NCBI GenBank assembly: GCA_031553595.1
Contig: JAVBLI010000007.1
Location: 62,001 to 126,000, forward strand
Reading direction: 5' to 3'
Origin: RGIG3701 sp031553595
GTDB taxonomy: Bacteria > Planctomycetota > Planctomycetia > Pirellulales > Thermoguttaceae
Length of the DNA stretch: 64,000 nucleotides
Below, one piece after another: positions 1-7,800 of the stretch (position 1 is the stretch's first letter; each line of letters starts with the position of its first letter). The position numbers and the translations under genes are program-made. The notes beneath the pieces were generated by a model. It ran no database searches. It saw nothing but the letters and a program-made list of their open reading frames with translations, and was not told where the DNA came from.

Positions 1-2
1 AC

Positions 3-467
3 GTGTTTTACGACTGGCGTTTCCGGGAAGACGGCACGGAAAACCCGGATTTCGAGATGAATCGCCCGGAATACCGCGGCGCGACGATTCTGCTTGCGCG
101 GCGGAATTTCGGGTCGGGCTCCAGCCGGGAGCACGCACCGTGGGGACTGGAAGATTACGGTTTTCGCGTCCTGCTGGCCCCGAGTTTTGCGGACATTTTT
201 TTTAATAACTGCTTCAAAAACGGCCTGCTGCCCATCCGGCTTTCCGAAGAAACCGTGGAGGAGCTCTTCGCGCGGACGGCGAAATACCCGGGTTACCGCC
301 TGACGGTGAACCTGGAAACGCAGAAAATCACGGACGAGCATGGCCTGGAGCTGGATTTTGAGGTGGACACGTTCCGGAAATACTGCCTGCTGAACGGGCT
401 GGATGATATCAGTTTAACGCTGCTGCATGAGCAAGAAATCGCCCAGTGGGAAGCGTTGAACGCATAA
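3..467 (+). CDS. leuD: 3-isopropylmalate dehydratase small subunit (partial, 5' end outside window)
   Basis: This is the small subunit of isopropylmalate isomerase, which with LeuC converts 2-isopropylmalate to 3-isopropylmalate in leucine synthesis in the cytoplasm. The visible 154 residues contain the family signature GSGSSREHAPWGLEDYG near visible residue 40, followed by APSFADIFFNNCFKNGLLP, which is typical of the LeuD swivelling domain. E. coli LeuD is about 200 residues, so roughly 45 N-terminal residues lie before the window edge and the codon at position 3 is not the true start. The gene ends in TAA at 465-467. leuC would be expected just upstream, outside the window. Identification is firm; only the start is missing. 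Confidence 0.95.
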   Translation: MFYDWRFREDGTENPDFEMNRPEYRGATILLARRNFGSGSSREHAPWGLEDYGFRVLLAPSFADIFFNNCFKNGLLPIRLSEETVEELFARTAKYPGYRLTVNLETQKITDEHGLELDFEVDTFRKYCLLNGLDDISLTLLHEQEIAQWEALNA

Positions 468-534
468 AAGAAAACAAAAAATTCAAAAATCTCTGAAATT
501 TTTCCTTCCGGGCTGCGTAAATGGTAATGGATGC

Positions 535-562
535 TTGACATCCGGTATGAATAGGGTAAAAT
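535..562 (+). promoter_or_regulatory. Sigma70-type promoter for the tatA pair
   Basis: A perfect -35 TTGACA (535-540) is followed by a 16-bp spacer and a -10 TAAAAT (557-562) preceded by GGG. Transcription would begin near 569, leaving a leader of about 165 nt before the first tatA gene. Confidence 0.75.
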
Positions 563-582
563 AAATAGTGTGTAATAAGATC

Positions 583-647
583 GCTGGCTGACCAGCACGG
601 CCGGTGAGATGTTTGCTTTCCGCCGGGGTTTTGTGGGAGAGCCCCGG
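583..647 (+). promoter_or_regulatory. Structured 5' leader of the tatA pair
   Basis: The predicted leader holds two hairpins. The first is GCTGG-CTGA-CCAGC at 583-596. The second is CCGGGG (623-628) pairing with CCCCGG (642-647) across a 13-nt loop. A C-run then T-run follows at about 698-711. This could be an attenuator or a stability structure. I recognise no known riboswitch class. Confidence 0.4.
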
Positions 648-734
648 AGTCGGACAAAATGGATATATTGCTGCGAGACCTTCCTTTTGTCGCCCCACTC
701 CCCCCTTTTTTAAGTGGATTGAAAGGAATTTAGG

Positions 735-944
735 ATGAGTATTATTTTAGGTTTTATGTCGCCCGGGCCGTTGCAGATGCTGATCGTCGGGGTGATCGCG
801 CTGCTGTTATTCGGAAACCGTCTTCCCGGCGTGGCCCGCTCGTTCGGAAAAAGTATTACCGAATTTAAGAAGGGCATGAAGGAAATCGAGGACGATGTAA
901 ATTCGGACGAAGAAACCGCCTCCAGCAAAAAAACTGAGGGCTGA
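735..944 (+). CDS. tatA: TatA/TatE-like twin-arginine translocase subunit (first copy)
   Basis: This 69-residue protein has the TatA plan: a short periplasmic N-terminus, one membrane helix (about residues 10-25, MLIVGVIALLLFG), the conserved FG hinge, and an amphipathic helix starting GNRLPGVARSFGKSITEFKKG. An acidic, Ser/Lys-rich tail follows. TatA oligomers form the pore that moves folded proteins with RR signal peptides. The start is ATG 735, with Shine-Dalgarno AAGGAA six bases upstream. The next TatA-like gene begins 26 bp downstream and is probably co-transcribed from the promoter at 535. No tatC is visible in the window, so the receptor subunit is encoded elsewhere. Confidence 0.9.
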   Translation: MSIILGFMSPGPLQMLIVGVIALLLFGNRLPGVARSFGKSITEFKKGMKEIEDDVNSDEETASSKKTEG

Positions 945-970
945 CCCTTGGAGTGAAAAGAGGTGGAATC

Positions 971-1300
971 ATGGAGCTTCTTTTTGCTTTCAGTTTCGGG
1001 GAGGTGGCGATTATCGGGACCTTGGCGGTACTCTTATTCGGGAAAAATCTCCCCCAGATGGGAAAGAAAGTCGGAAAGTATTACGCGGAGTTCAAGCGAG
1101 GATACCAGAACGTCCAGAATGAGGTGCGTTCGGTGATGTCGGAAATCCAGGATCTTTCAGATTCGCCGAAAGGCGGCACGCGAAATACATCCCGGCCGAT
1201 GATCGCTCCCGGCACCGTGGCGAAAAATGAGAAAGTGGAACGTGACGCGGATCATGTGGAGTCGGTGGCCCCGCGTTTTGAACCGCCGAAAGACGGCTGA
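971..1300 (+). CDS. TatA/TatB-like translocase subunit (second copy, long tail)
   Basis: This second TatA-family protein follows the first directly. ATG 971 is preferred over the in-frame GTG at 953 because AGGTGG (961-966) is a good ribosome-binding site for the ATG. The 109-residue product has one N-terminal helix (about residues 2-20), the FG hinge in LLFGKNLPQMGKKVGKYY, and an amphipathic helix with repeated QNVQNEVRS. A longer, probably disordered tail is rich in Pro, Asp and Glu. The extra tail makes a TatB-like role possible, but sequence alone does not separate TatA from TatB. A clear hairpin terminator follows. Confidence 0.85.
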   Translation: MELLFAFSFGEVAIIGTLAVLLFGKNLPQMGKKVGKYYAEFKRGYQNVQNEVRSVMSEIQDLSDSPKGGTRNTSRPMIAPGTVAKNEKVERDADHVESVAPRFEPPKDG

Positions 1301-1345
1301 CGCGTTTTGCGGGCCGGGAAAATGGTTAAATGACGCATGTCAGGG

Positions 1346-1378
1346 AAAGTAATGGTAAGGCCATTACTTTTTCGTTTT
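1346..1378 (+). terminator. Rho-independent terminator of the tatA pair
   Basis: A perfect 10-bp stem AAAGTAATGG / CCATTACTTT with loop TAAGG is followed by TTCGTTTT. It lies 45 bp after the second TatA-like stop codon. Confidence 0.8.
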
Positions 1379-1396
1379 AAAAGTGAAAACGTTCCG

Positions 1397-1520
1397 CAAG
1401 AAACAGCAGCTGGGAGCGAAGCGAAACGCTGTGAAGCGCAGAGACCGGATAGAATCGCCGGAAATTTTCCCCGCTTCGATCCGGTCTCTGCGCTTCGCCT
1501 CATTCTCGGCTGCTGTTTTT
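1397..1520. repeat. Palindromic intergenic repeat, copy 1
   Basis: This is the first of nine copies of a long inverted repeat. The arms run from CAAGAAACAGCAGCTGGGAG inward to GCAGAGACCGGAT, and back out from ATCCGGTCTCTGCGC to CGGCTGCTGTTTTT. The unpaired centre carries the element's asymmetric core (ATAGAATCGCCGG, then CTTCGATCC), giving forward orientation. It sits between the tatA terminator and the signal-peptide start of the next gene. Confidence 0.85.
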
Positions 1521-1540
1521 ACACAGCGAAAGTCCATCCC

Positions 1541-2587
1541 ATGAAAAAAATCTCCCTGACCCTGCTTTTGACGTTCATCCTCGCGTCATCTTCACCCGTG
1601 GCGTCTGCGCAAGAGGCTGGCGGTACTGCGCCGCCGTCCACCGGGTTAATCACGCCGGAGACGGATCGTGCGATTCAGCGGGGGCTGGATTATTTCCGGA
1701 AAAAAATGGATGCGGGGCAAAAGCTGGGGGACGGGGCGTTTCAGGATCACTCGGCGGTCATTGCGCTGACGGGGATGGCGTTTTTGGCGGGGGGGAGCAC
1801 GCCGACGGACGGGCCGGACGCGAAATATGTGGCGGCGTGTGTGGAAACGCTCCTGAAACAGACTCGCGAAAACGGCGTCATCGCGGCGGAGGGCGTCACA
1901 GGCCAGAGCCTAATGTACGGCAGCGGATTCGCGCTAACATTCCTGGCCGAGTGTTACGGCATGTCGCCGGAAGATGACCGTATCCGGGAGACCGTGCAAA
2001 AGTCCGTGCGGATGCTGGTGAATGCCCAGAATGAGGAAGGCGGTTGGCGCTACACCCCCGTCCGCGGCGAGGCGGATGTATCCGTCACCGCGTGCGCGGT
2101 CATGGCGCTGCGGGCGGCGCGGAATGCCGGTTTTTCCGTCCCGGCGGACGTCATGGAGAAGGCCCGCGTGTATATGCAGAAATGCCGGAACGCGGACGGC
2201 GGATATCGTTACCGCGCCACCTCGGGCGGAAGCGCCCCGCCGAGAACCGCTGCCGTGCTGGCCGCGCTGTGTGCCGCCGGGCATTATGAGGGGGAAGACA
2301 TGGACGCCGGCATGAAATACCTGTGGAGCACGCCCTGCCCCGCGGAGGACGGATACTTCTTTTACGCCCATTATTACGCCATCCAGGCGTTTTGGCTTTA
2401 TGACGCCGGGGACGCTGAAACCGCACGTTCCTGGCAAAAATGGTACACGGTGGCGGCGGATTCCCTGCTAAAAACGCAGCGACCCGGCGGCTTCTGGAAC
2501 TCCACCATCAGCCTCGACCATGCCACGGCCATGGCCCTGATCACCCTCCAGGTGCCGAATCATTACCTGCCGATTCTGCAGCGGTGA
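1541..2587 (+). CDS. Secreted prenyltransferase/squalene-oxidase-type repeat protein
   Basis: The 348-residue product starts at ATG 1541, where an ideal signal peptide begins (MKKISLTLLLTFILASSS, cleavage probably after ASA). The in-frame upstream extension back to 1337 runs through the palindromic repeat and is rejected. The mature part is helical, with spaced QW-like motifs (NAQNEEGGWRY, KCRNADGGYRY, KTQRPGGFW) as in the alpha/alpha-barrel of squalene cyclases and prenyltransferases. No DXDD cyclase motif is visible. Export argues against terpene chemistry, so this is probably one of the non-enzymatic secreted relatives found in planctomycetes. Its substrate or partner is unknown. Confidence 0.8.
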   Translation: MKKISLTLLLTFILASSSPVASAQEAGGTAPPSTGLITPETDRAIQRGLDYFRKKMDAGQKLGDGAFQDHSAVIALTGMAFLAGGSTPTDGPDAKYVAACVETLLKQTRENGVIAAEGVTGQSLMYGSGFALTFLAECYGMSPEDDRIRETVQKSVRMLVNAQNEEGGWRYTPVRGEADVSVTACAVMALRAARNAGFSVPADVMEKARVYMQKCRNADGGYRYRATSGGSAPPRTAAVLAALCAAGHYEGEDMDAGMKYLWSTPCPAEDGYFFYAHYYAIQAFWLYDAGDAETARSWQKWYTVAADSLLKTQRPGGFWNSTISLDHATAMALITLQVPNHYLPILQR

Positions 2588-2638
2588 TGGGAAAAAAGTG
2601 AATCGCCGCGACGCGGCTGGTGAATCGGCCGAAGGCTC

Positions 2639-3412
2639 TCACCCCGCCACGGGCAGCTTAATCGTAAACGCCGTCCCTTTTCCCACGGCACTCTCCACGC
2701 GGATTTTGCCGTGATGCCGCTCGATAATGTCCCGGCACATGGCCAGCCCCAGGCCCGTGCCGCCTTTCCCGCTGGCGTCCGGGCCCGTTTTCGTGGAGAA
2801 AAAACTGTCGAAAATCTGCGGAAGCACGTCCGCCGAGATGCCCGTGCCGAAATCGCGCACCACCAGATCCACACACCCGCCGCGCACGTCATTTTTGATT
2901 TTAATCAGCAGCCGCCCCCCGCTGGGCATGGCCTGCCTCGCGTTAATTAGCAGATTCAGGAGCACCTGCTGAATCTGGTTCCCGTTAATCATCACCTCCG
3001 GCACCGGATCATCATACTCCTTCTCGACTGAAATGCGGTACTTGTTCAACTCGCGTTCCAGCAGCAGCAGGGCGTCTTCGGTAAGCTGCACGAGATTCGT
3101 CGCCTCCATCCCCGTGGAACGGTTCCGGGCCATGCCCAGCACGCTGGCCGTGATTTTCGCCGCGCGATTCCCGGCATTCAGGATTTTCTCGAACGCGTTC
3201 CGCCGCGTCTCGTCATCCGTGTGCCGCAGCCCGAGTTTTGCGTAATTGAGAACCGTCATCAGCACATTATTAAACTCGTGCGTCGTCGTGCTGACCAGCT
3301 CGCCCAGCGAAATCATCGTCGCCGCCGCGTACAGCTGCTCGCGCATCGCCTGATTCTCGGCCCGCAGCCGCTGAAGCTCCGAGGATTCCGACTTTTTTTC
3401 TTTTCCGCTCAT
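2639..3412 (-). CDS. Soluble orphan sensor histidine kinase
   Basis: The 257-residue kinase starts with a short coiled-coil segment (residues 5-30), then an H-box with the phospho-acceptor His in STTTHEFNNVLM (about residue 45). The catalytic domain follows: N-box QQVLLNLLINARQAM, G1 VRDFGTGI, F-box FDSFFSTK and G2 GGTGLGLAM. It has no membrane helix and no recognisable PAS, GAF or receiver domain, so input probably comes through a partner protein. No response regulator gene lies nearby. Its stop is 51 bp from the convergent gene ending at 2587. Confidence 0.92.
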   Translation of the reverse strand: MSGKEKKSESSELQRLRAENQAMREQLYAAATMISLGELVSTTTHEFNNVLMTVLNYAKLGLRHTDDETRRNAFEKILNAGNRAAKITASVLGMARNRSTGMEATNLVQLTEDALLLLERELNKYRISVEKEYDDPVPEVMINGNQIQQVLLNLLINARQAMPSGGRLLIKIKNDVRGGCVDLVVRDFGTGISADVLPQIFDSFFSTKTGPDASGKGGTGLGLAMCRDIIERHHGKIRVESAVGKGTAFTIKLPVAG

Positions 3413-3496
3413 AAATTTCCCTTAAATATATATAAAAAATCCCGTATTTCTTCTTATTTTCGACGAAATCGGCTGGGAAACTGAAGGGAAAATCGT

Positions 3497-3502
3497 TATA
3501 AT
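3497..3502 (+). promoter_or_regulatory. Possible -10 element for the small ORF at 3547
   Basis: TATAAT lies 45 bp before the ATG. The -35 at the right distance (TGGGAA) is poor, so only the -10 is convincing. Confidence 0.35.
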
Positions 3503-3546
3503 CGGAATTTAATGCGGACAGAAGTCGGAAATGAGCGGGGAAATAA

Positions 3547-3756
3547 ATGGACATGAAAGAAAAACTCCGCGCGGCACTGGCGGAAATACAATCGCACGGA
3601 TATCAGATCCGCGAAGAATGGCTGGACGGCGCCGGCGGCGGGGCGTGCGAAATTCACGGACGGAAAGTCTATTTCGAAGACATCTCGGCTTCCCTGCCTG
3701 AACGGCTGGAAACCGCGGAGGTGTTTTTGCGTGAACTGGGGCGGTTTTCAGATTAA
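3547..3756 (+). CDS. Small hypothetical protein
   Basis: This 69-residue soluble, acidic protein is not recognised. It has a helical N-terminus (MDMKEKLRAALAEIQ), a Gly/Cys segment (GAGGGACEIHG) and a helical C-terminus (SLPERLETAEVFLRELGRF). A purine-rich AGCGGGGA upstream of ATG 3547 is a plausible ribosome-binding site, and a TATAAT lies 45 bp upstream. A second in-frame ATG lies at 3553. It runs divergently from the histidine kinase gene with 134 bp between starts. The palindromic repeat begins 9 bp after its stop. The coding call rests on these signals and protein-like composition. Confidence 0.6.
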   Translation: MDMKEKLRAALAEIQSHGYQIREEWLDGAGGGACEIHGRKVYFEDISASLPERLETAEVFLRELGRFSD

Positions 3757-3764
3757 TTTACTCA

Positions 3765-3889
3765 CAAGAACAGCGACCGGGAATGGAGCGAAGCGCAATG
3801 ACCGGAGCGAAATGGGAGAAATCCCGGCGGTTCTATCCGGTCATTGCGCGTCACTGCGTTCCGCTTCATTCCCGGCTGCTGTTCTTGCG
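3765..3889. repeat. Palindromic intergenic repeat, copy 2
   Basis: This copy lies between two convergent genes, 9 bp after the stop at 3756 and 25 bp from the stop at 3915. The arms are class B: GCGCAATGACCGGA pairs perfectly with TCCGGTCATTGCGC. The core is inverted relative to copy 1 (reverse orientation). It may act as a bidirectional terminator. Confidence 0.85.
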
Positions 3890-3914
3890 AGTATATCCCA
3901 TTTAATAGCTGCGA

Positions 3915-4427
3915 TCAGCGGTCGAGATACCGACCCAGGACGAATAAAAAATCGGAAAGCCGGTTAAAATAATGCAGCGGAATGGGGGAAATGGCGGGCT
4001 CACTTTCACGAATTGCCGCGACCATCCGCCGCTCGACACGCCGACAGACGGCACGCGCAAACTGGCAAAATGCGCAAGCCGGGCAGCCTTCCGGGCAGAG
4101 CATGTGTTTCAGCGGCGGCAATTTGGCGGAATACGCGTCAATTTTCGTTTCTAATGCCGCAACATCTTCCGCTAAAACCCGCTGAACCCCCATTTTATCA
4201 GGGTCAAGACAGGCCAACTCGCTGCCCACCATGAATAACTGTTGCTGAATCGCGTTCACCTCCGCGTCTTCTTCCGGCGGCAAGCCACAGGAACGCAGCA
4301 CGCCCAGAACGCAATTCAATTCATCCATTTCGCCCAGCACTTCCATGCGTGGATGATCTTTCGGCACCCGCCCGCCGGCGTACAGATCCGTCAGCCCGGC
4401 GTCCCCCGTTTTTGTGTAAATTTTCAT
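3915..4427 (-). CDS. PduO-type cob(I)yrinic acid a,c-diamide adenosyltransferase
   Basis: The enzyme transfers the adenosyl group of ATP to cob(I)alamin to make adenosylcobalamin. The N-terminus MKIYTKTGDAGLTDLYAGGR is the P-loop-like ATP site of the PduO family. The C-terminal FARAVCRRVERR carries the Arg residues of the active site, and 170 residues is a normal length. ATG 4427 is chosen over upstream in-frame starts because the conserved N-terminus begins there and AAGGACG precedes it by about 10 bases. The loop normally reading LPGG is replaced by a cysteine-rich CPEGCPACAFC stretch. No B12-dependent enzyme or riboswitch is visible nearby. Confidence 0.93.
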   Translation of the reverse strand: MKIYTKTGDAGLTDLYAGGRVPKDHPRMEVLGEMDELNCVLGVLRSCGLPPEEDAEVNAIQQQLFMVGSELACLDPDKMGVQRVLAEDVAALETKIDAYSAKLPPLKHMLCPEGCPACAFCQFARAVCRRVERRMVAAIRESEPAISPIPLHYFNRLSDFLFVLGRYLDR

Positions 4428-4857
4428 AATCAGCGTCCTTACAAAAGTGCGTCGCAACGATCCAATCGCCGCCTCAGCCGTCCCTTTATCATCCCCGAAA
4501 CGACGGAAAAAGTCAACCACCCGCCGTGAAAAACGAGAGCATAAAAACGCCAGCGCCTACCATCCAATTTGAAATCCACACAGCGAAATATCCTTTTTTT
4601 AACGAATTTCCTTGTTTTTATGGTTAAAGTGGTGGTTTTAGAGAAAAAAAAGGGAAAAATTTTGAAAGAAAGGGCAGTTTCTTCTGGAAATCGGTGGTCA
4701 CTTGGAATAGAATAAAGGAAGGTGGAGGCGTGTAAACACGTGATACTGTATTTATGCGCACTCTGTATGCACATAAAAAACTTGTTGAACATAACATATA
4801 TGATTTTAATGGAGGCGAGCAGCTTCCAGGACTCATTTTTTCGGGAGAGGTCGATTC
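4428..4857. other. Gene-free stretch between divergent genes
   Basis: This 430-bp AT-richer stretch separates the adenosyltransferase from the large VWA gene. Open frames crossing it show no protein-like composition and no ribosome-binding site. Apart from the weak promoter listed at 4782, I see no further structure. Confidence 0.6.
4782..4810 (+). promoter_or_regulatory. Weak candidate promoter for the giant VWA gene
   Basis: TTGTTG (4782-4787), a 17-bp AT-rich spacer and TTTAAT (4805-4810) lie about 50 bp before ATG 4858. The -35 matches consensus at only three positions. Confidence 0.35.
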
Positions 4858-7800
4858 ATGAAGAAGCGTTTCATTTTTAGCATTTTTCTTGTGCTGATCC
4901 TGGGTATTTGCAGCCCATGGCGTGCGCAGGCCCCGTCGGCGACAGCGGATGATTTCTTTTCCGGGCTCGCGCTGCCGGTGCTGACGGAAGTTTCGGTGGC
5001 CAACGCGGCGGATGCGTCGCCGGCGACCATGCTGGTTTCGTCGAAGGGCGCGGAAAAGTATTTCGCCCTCTCTGTTTTCCCCACGGAAGGCACGGGCGGG
5101 CCGGTGCCGGCGGACATCGTGGTGCTGGTCGACACGACGGCGACGATGGCCGGTACATACCGTGAGCAGGAATTCATGGCGCTGGATGAAGTGGTCAAAG
5201 CCATGTTTCCGACCGACCGCGTCCAGGTCATGGCCTGCGATTCCTTCACGGCGAATTACATGAAAAAAGCCTTCGTCGATTCCTCCAGCCCTGCGATTCA
5301 GGCAGCCAAGGACAAATTGGCGGCCCGCACCCCGCTGGGCTCGATGGATATCGAGAAGGCGATGAAGTCCGCGGCCGACTGTTTTGACCCCGTGGTGGCG
5401 GGCAGAAACCGCGTGATCGTGTTTATCGGTCAGGGGACCAGCCGCGCGAATCTGCTGGATCCCACCCAACTGGCGGCCCTGGGCGACTGGTTGGCCGATC
5501 AGCAGATTTCGGTGGTCGCGGTGCCGATCGGTCAGAATATCGACATCCAACTGCTGGGCACGCTGGTGGCCAAGTGCGGCGGCAGTCTGATTCGGCCGAA
5601 TATCATTAACGACGAATACGTTCCGACCGGCGGCAGCCTGGCGGATATCGAACCCGCCATGCACGCGGGCGTGTTTTGGGTGGCCTCCGCCGCCCCGGCC
5701 CCCGGCATGACGCTCATCCCCGAAAAGTTTCCCCCGCTGCGGACGGATCGCGAAACGATCGTCCTGGGCAAGCTGGACGCCACCGCTGCTGCGCCGTACA
5801 AACTGACGCTGGCCATGAAGCAGGGCGCCCCCATGAATTACAGCATCATGCCGCAGACCGACGTCGCTTACGGCCCGACGGTGCAGAAGATGGTCGACCA
5901 TGTGATGGGCAAAAAAATCTGGCTGCCCCTGGTCGACATGAACGACATGATGAACGCGATGAGCCTGGTGAATAACGACGCCGACTCCCTGGTGGCGATG
6001 GCGGCCGAGATTCTCAAGAATCCGGAAAATCTCCAGCTCGACGCGGCCAAGAAGCTCCTCGCCGACGCGAAAGCCATCAATCCGAATAATCCGTCCCTGC
6101 GGCAGTGGGAGCGGACGCTGGAAGATTTCGAAACGGGCGACAAAAACCGTGTGGATCAGTTCGGCGGCACGCTGATGGTTCCCGGCGCGGGCATGGAGTT
6201 GACGGCGCGCGCCGAGGCCGACGACGCGATTTCGCAGTCCGCCAGTACGGACGTCATGAACACGATCAATCGGGCCCACCAAACCATGAGCACGCAGCCT
6301 GACGCGGCCGTGGAAGAGTTGAAGCAGAAAGCCGAAGAAGTCCGCGCGATGGGGCTCCCCCCGCAGGTGGAGAAGCGGCTGCTGGATCAGCTTCATGCAG
6401 CCGTGCAGGAAGGCCGGAATCGTGCGGAAGCGATGGTCATCCGCGAAATCGAAGAGCGTCGCCGAATGGTCGAGGAACGTGAGCGGAAGATCGTCGCGGA
6501 AAACATGCGTTCCCAGGAAGAAAAAATCAAGCAGTGGATGCGGCGTTTCGATTCCCTGATGCAGGAAGGGCGTTACCGCGAGGCGGAAGAAGACGTGGCG
6601 GCCCGGGTCGCGATGGAGCGCCCCGACCTCAACGCGGCGGTCGTCGCCGTGATGACGGCGCGCTACAGCGACGCAAACCAGCAGAATCAGCAGTTGCGCG
6701 TCCGCCGACAGAAGGCGTACGTGGCGGCCCTGTTTAATGTGGAAGAGTCGAACATCCCGTTCCCGGACGATCCGCCGATTCAGTATCCGGATTCCGACGT
6801 CTGGAAGCGACTGACCGAGGTGCGTGTGCCGAAATACAGTTCCATGGACCTCGCCCAGAAAGGTGCGGCCGAGAAACAGATCATGGAGCAGTTGAAGGAA
6901 ACCACCCAGATCAGCGCCCAGGACACCCCGCTGGGCGAAATCGTCAAGCAGCTCCAGGAGCGGCATAACATCAACATCCAGCTCAACGCGGCAGCCCTGG
7001 AAGAAGCGGGCGTCACCGAAGACGAGCCGTTCACGCTGGACGTCAAGGGCATTACCCTCGGCGCGGCCCTGCGTCTGCTGTTGGGCAGCAAGGAACTGAT
7101 GTATATCGTCAAAGACGAAGTCCTTCAGATCACTTCCAAGGCGAACGCCGACGCAAACCTCACCACGCGCGTGTATCCGGTGGCCGACCTGGTGCTGCCG
7201 ATCGAAAACCTTTCGCCCATGGGCGGCGGTATCATCGGCGGTGGTATGGGAACCAGCGGCGGTGTGGGCGGCGGAAGCAGCTTCTCCGGAGGCAGTGGCG
7301 GCGGCATGAGCGGCATGGGCGGCGGCATGAGCGGCATGGGTGGCGGCATGGGCGGCGGCATGGGCGGCGGATTCATGAACGTTCCCACGAACGTAACGCC
7401 CCAGAGAATTCCCGGTTCGATGAACATGGCGGACGCCCTGGTGGTCACCCCGGCCGAGAAGTCTGCGAAAGCCAAGCAGCCCGCGGCGAAATCCGTTCCC
7501 GCTGCGAAAATTACCCCCGCTGCGAAAGCCGTGTCGGCCCAGCAGGAAAAGACCCAGGCGGAAATCCAGGCCGAGCAGGAAATCCAGCGTCTGCTGCCCG
7601 CCTCCGAGAGCGTGACTTCCATTCGCATGCCAAAAGGCGCGGACGTGGCCAAGTTTTGGGACGGCTATTTCCTCTCCATGAACGAGAAAGCCAACGCTTA
7701 TCTCGAAACCAAGGATGAAAAAATCGCCAAAGAGCTGCTGCTGTCCAAGGCGCAAGTCCGCGCGACGGCCCGCCTGCTGATGAAAACCCAGAATTATAAG

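Noticed and set aside
1337..1540. Upstream extension of the squalene-cyclase-like gene
   Set aside because: It would translate palindrome copy 1 and put residues ahead of an obvious signal peptide.
3890..4857. Cobalamin riboswitch near the adenosyltransferase gene
   Set aside because: No B12-box-like sequence could be found on either strand.
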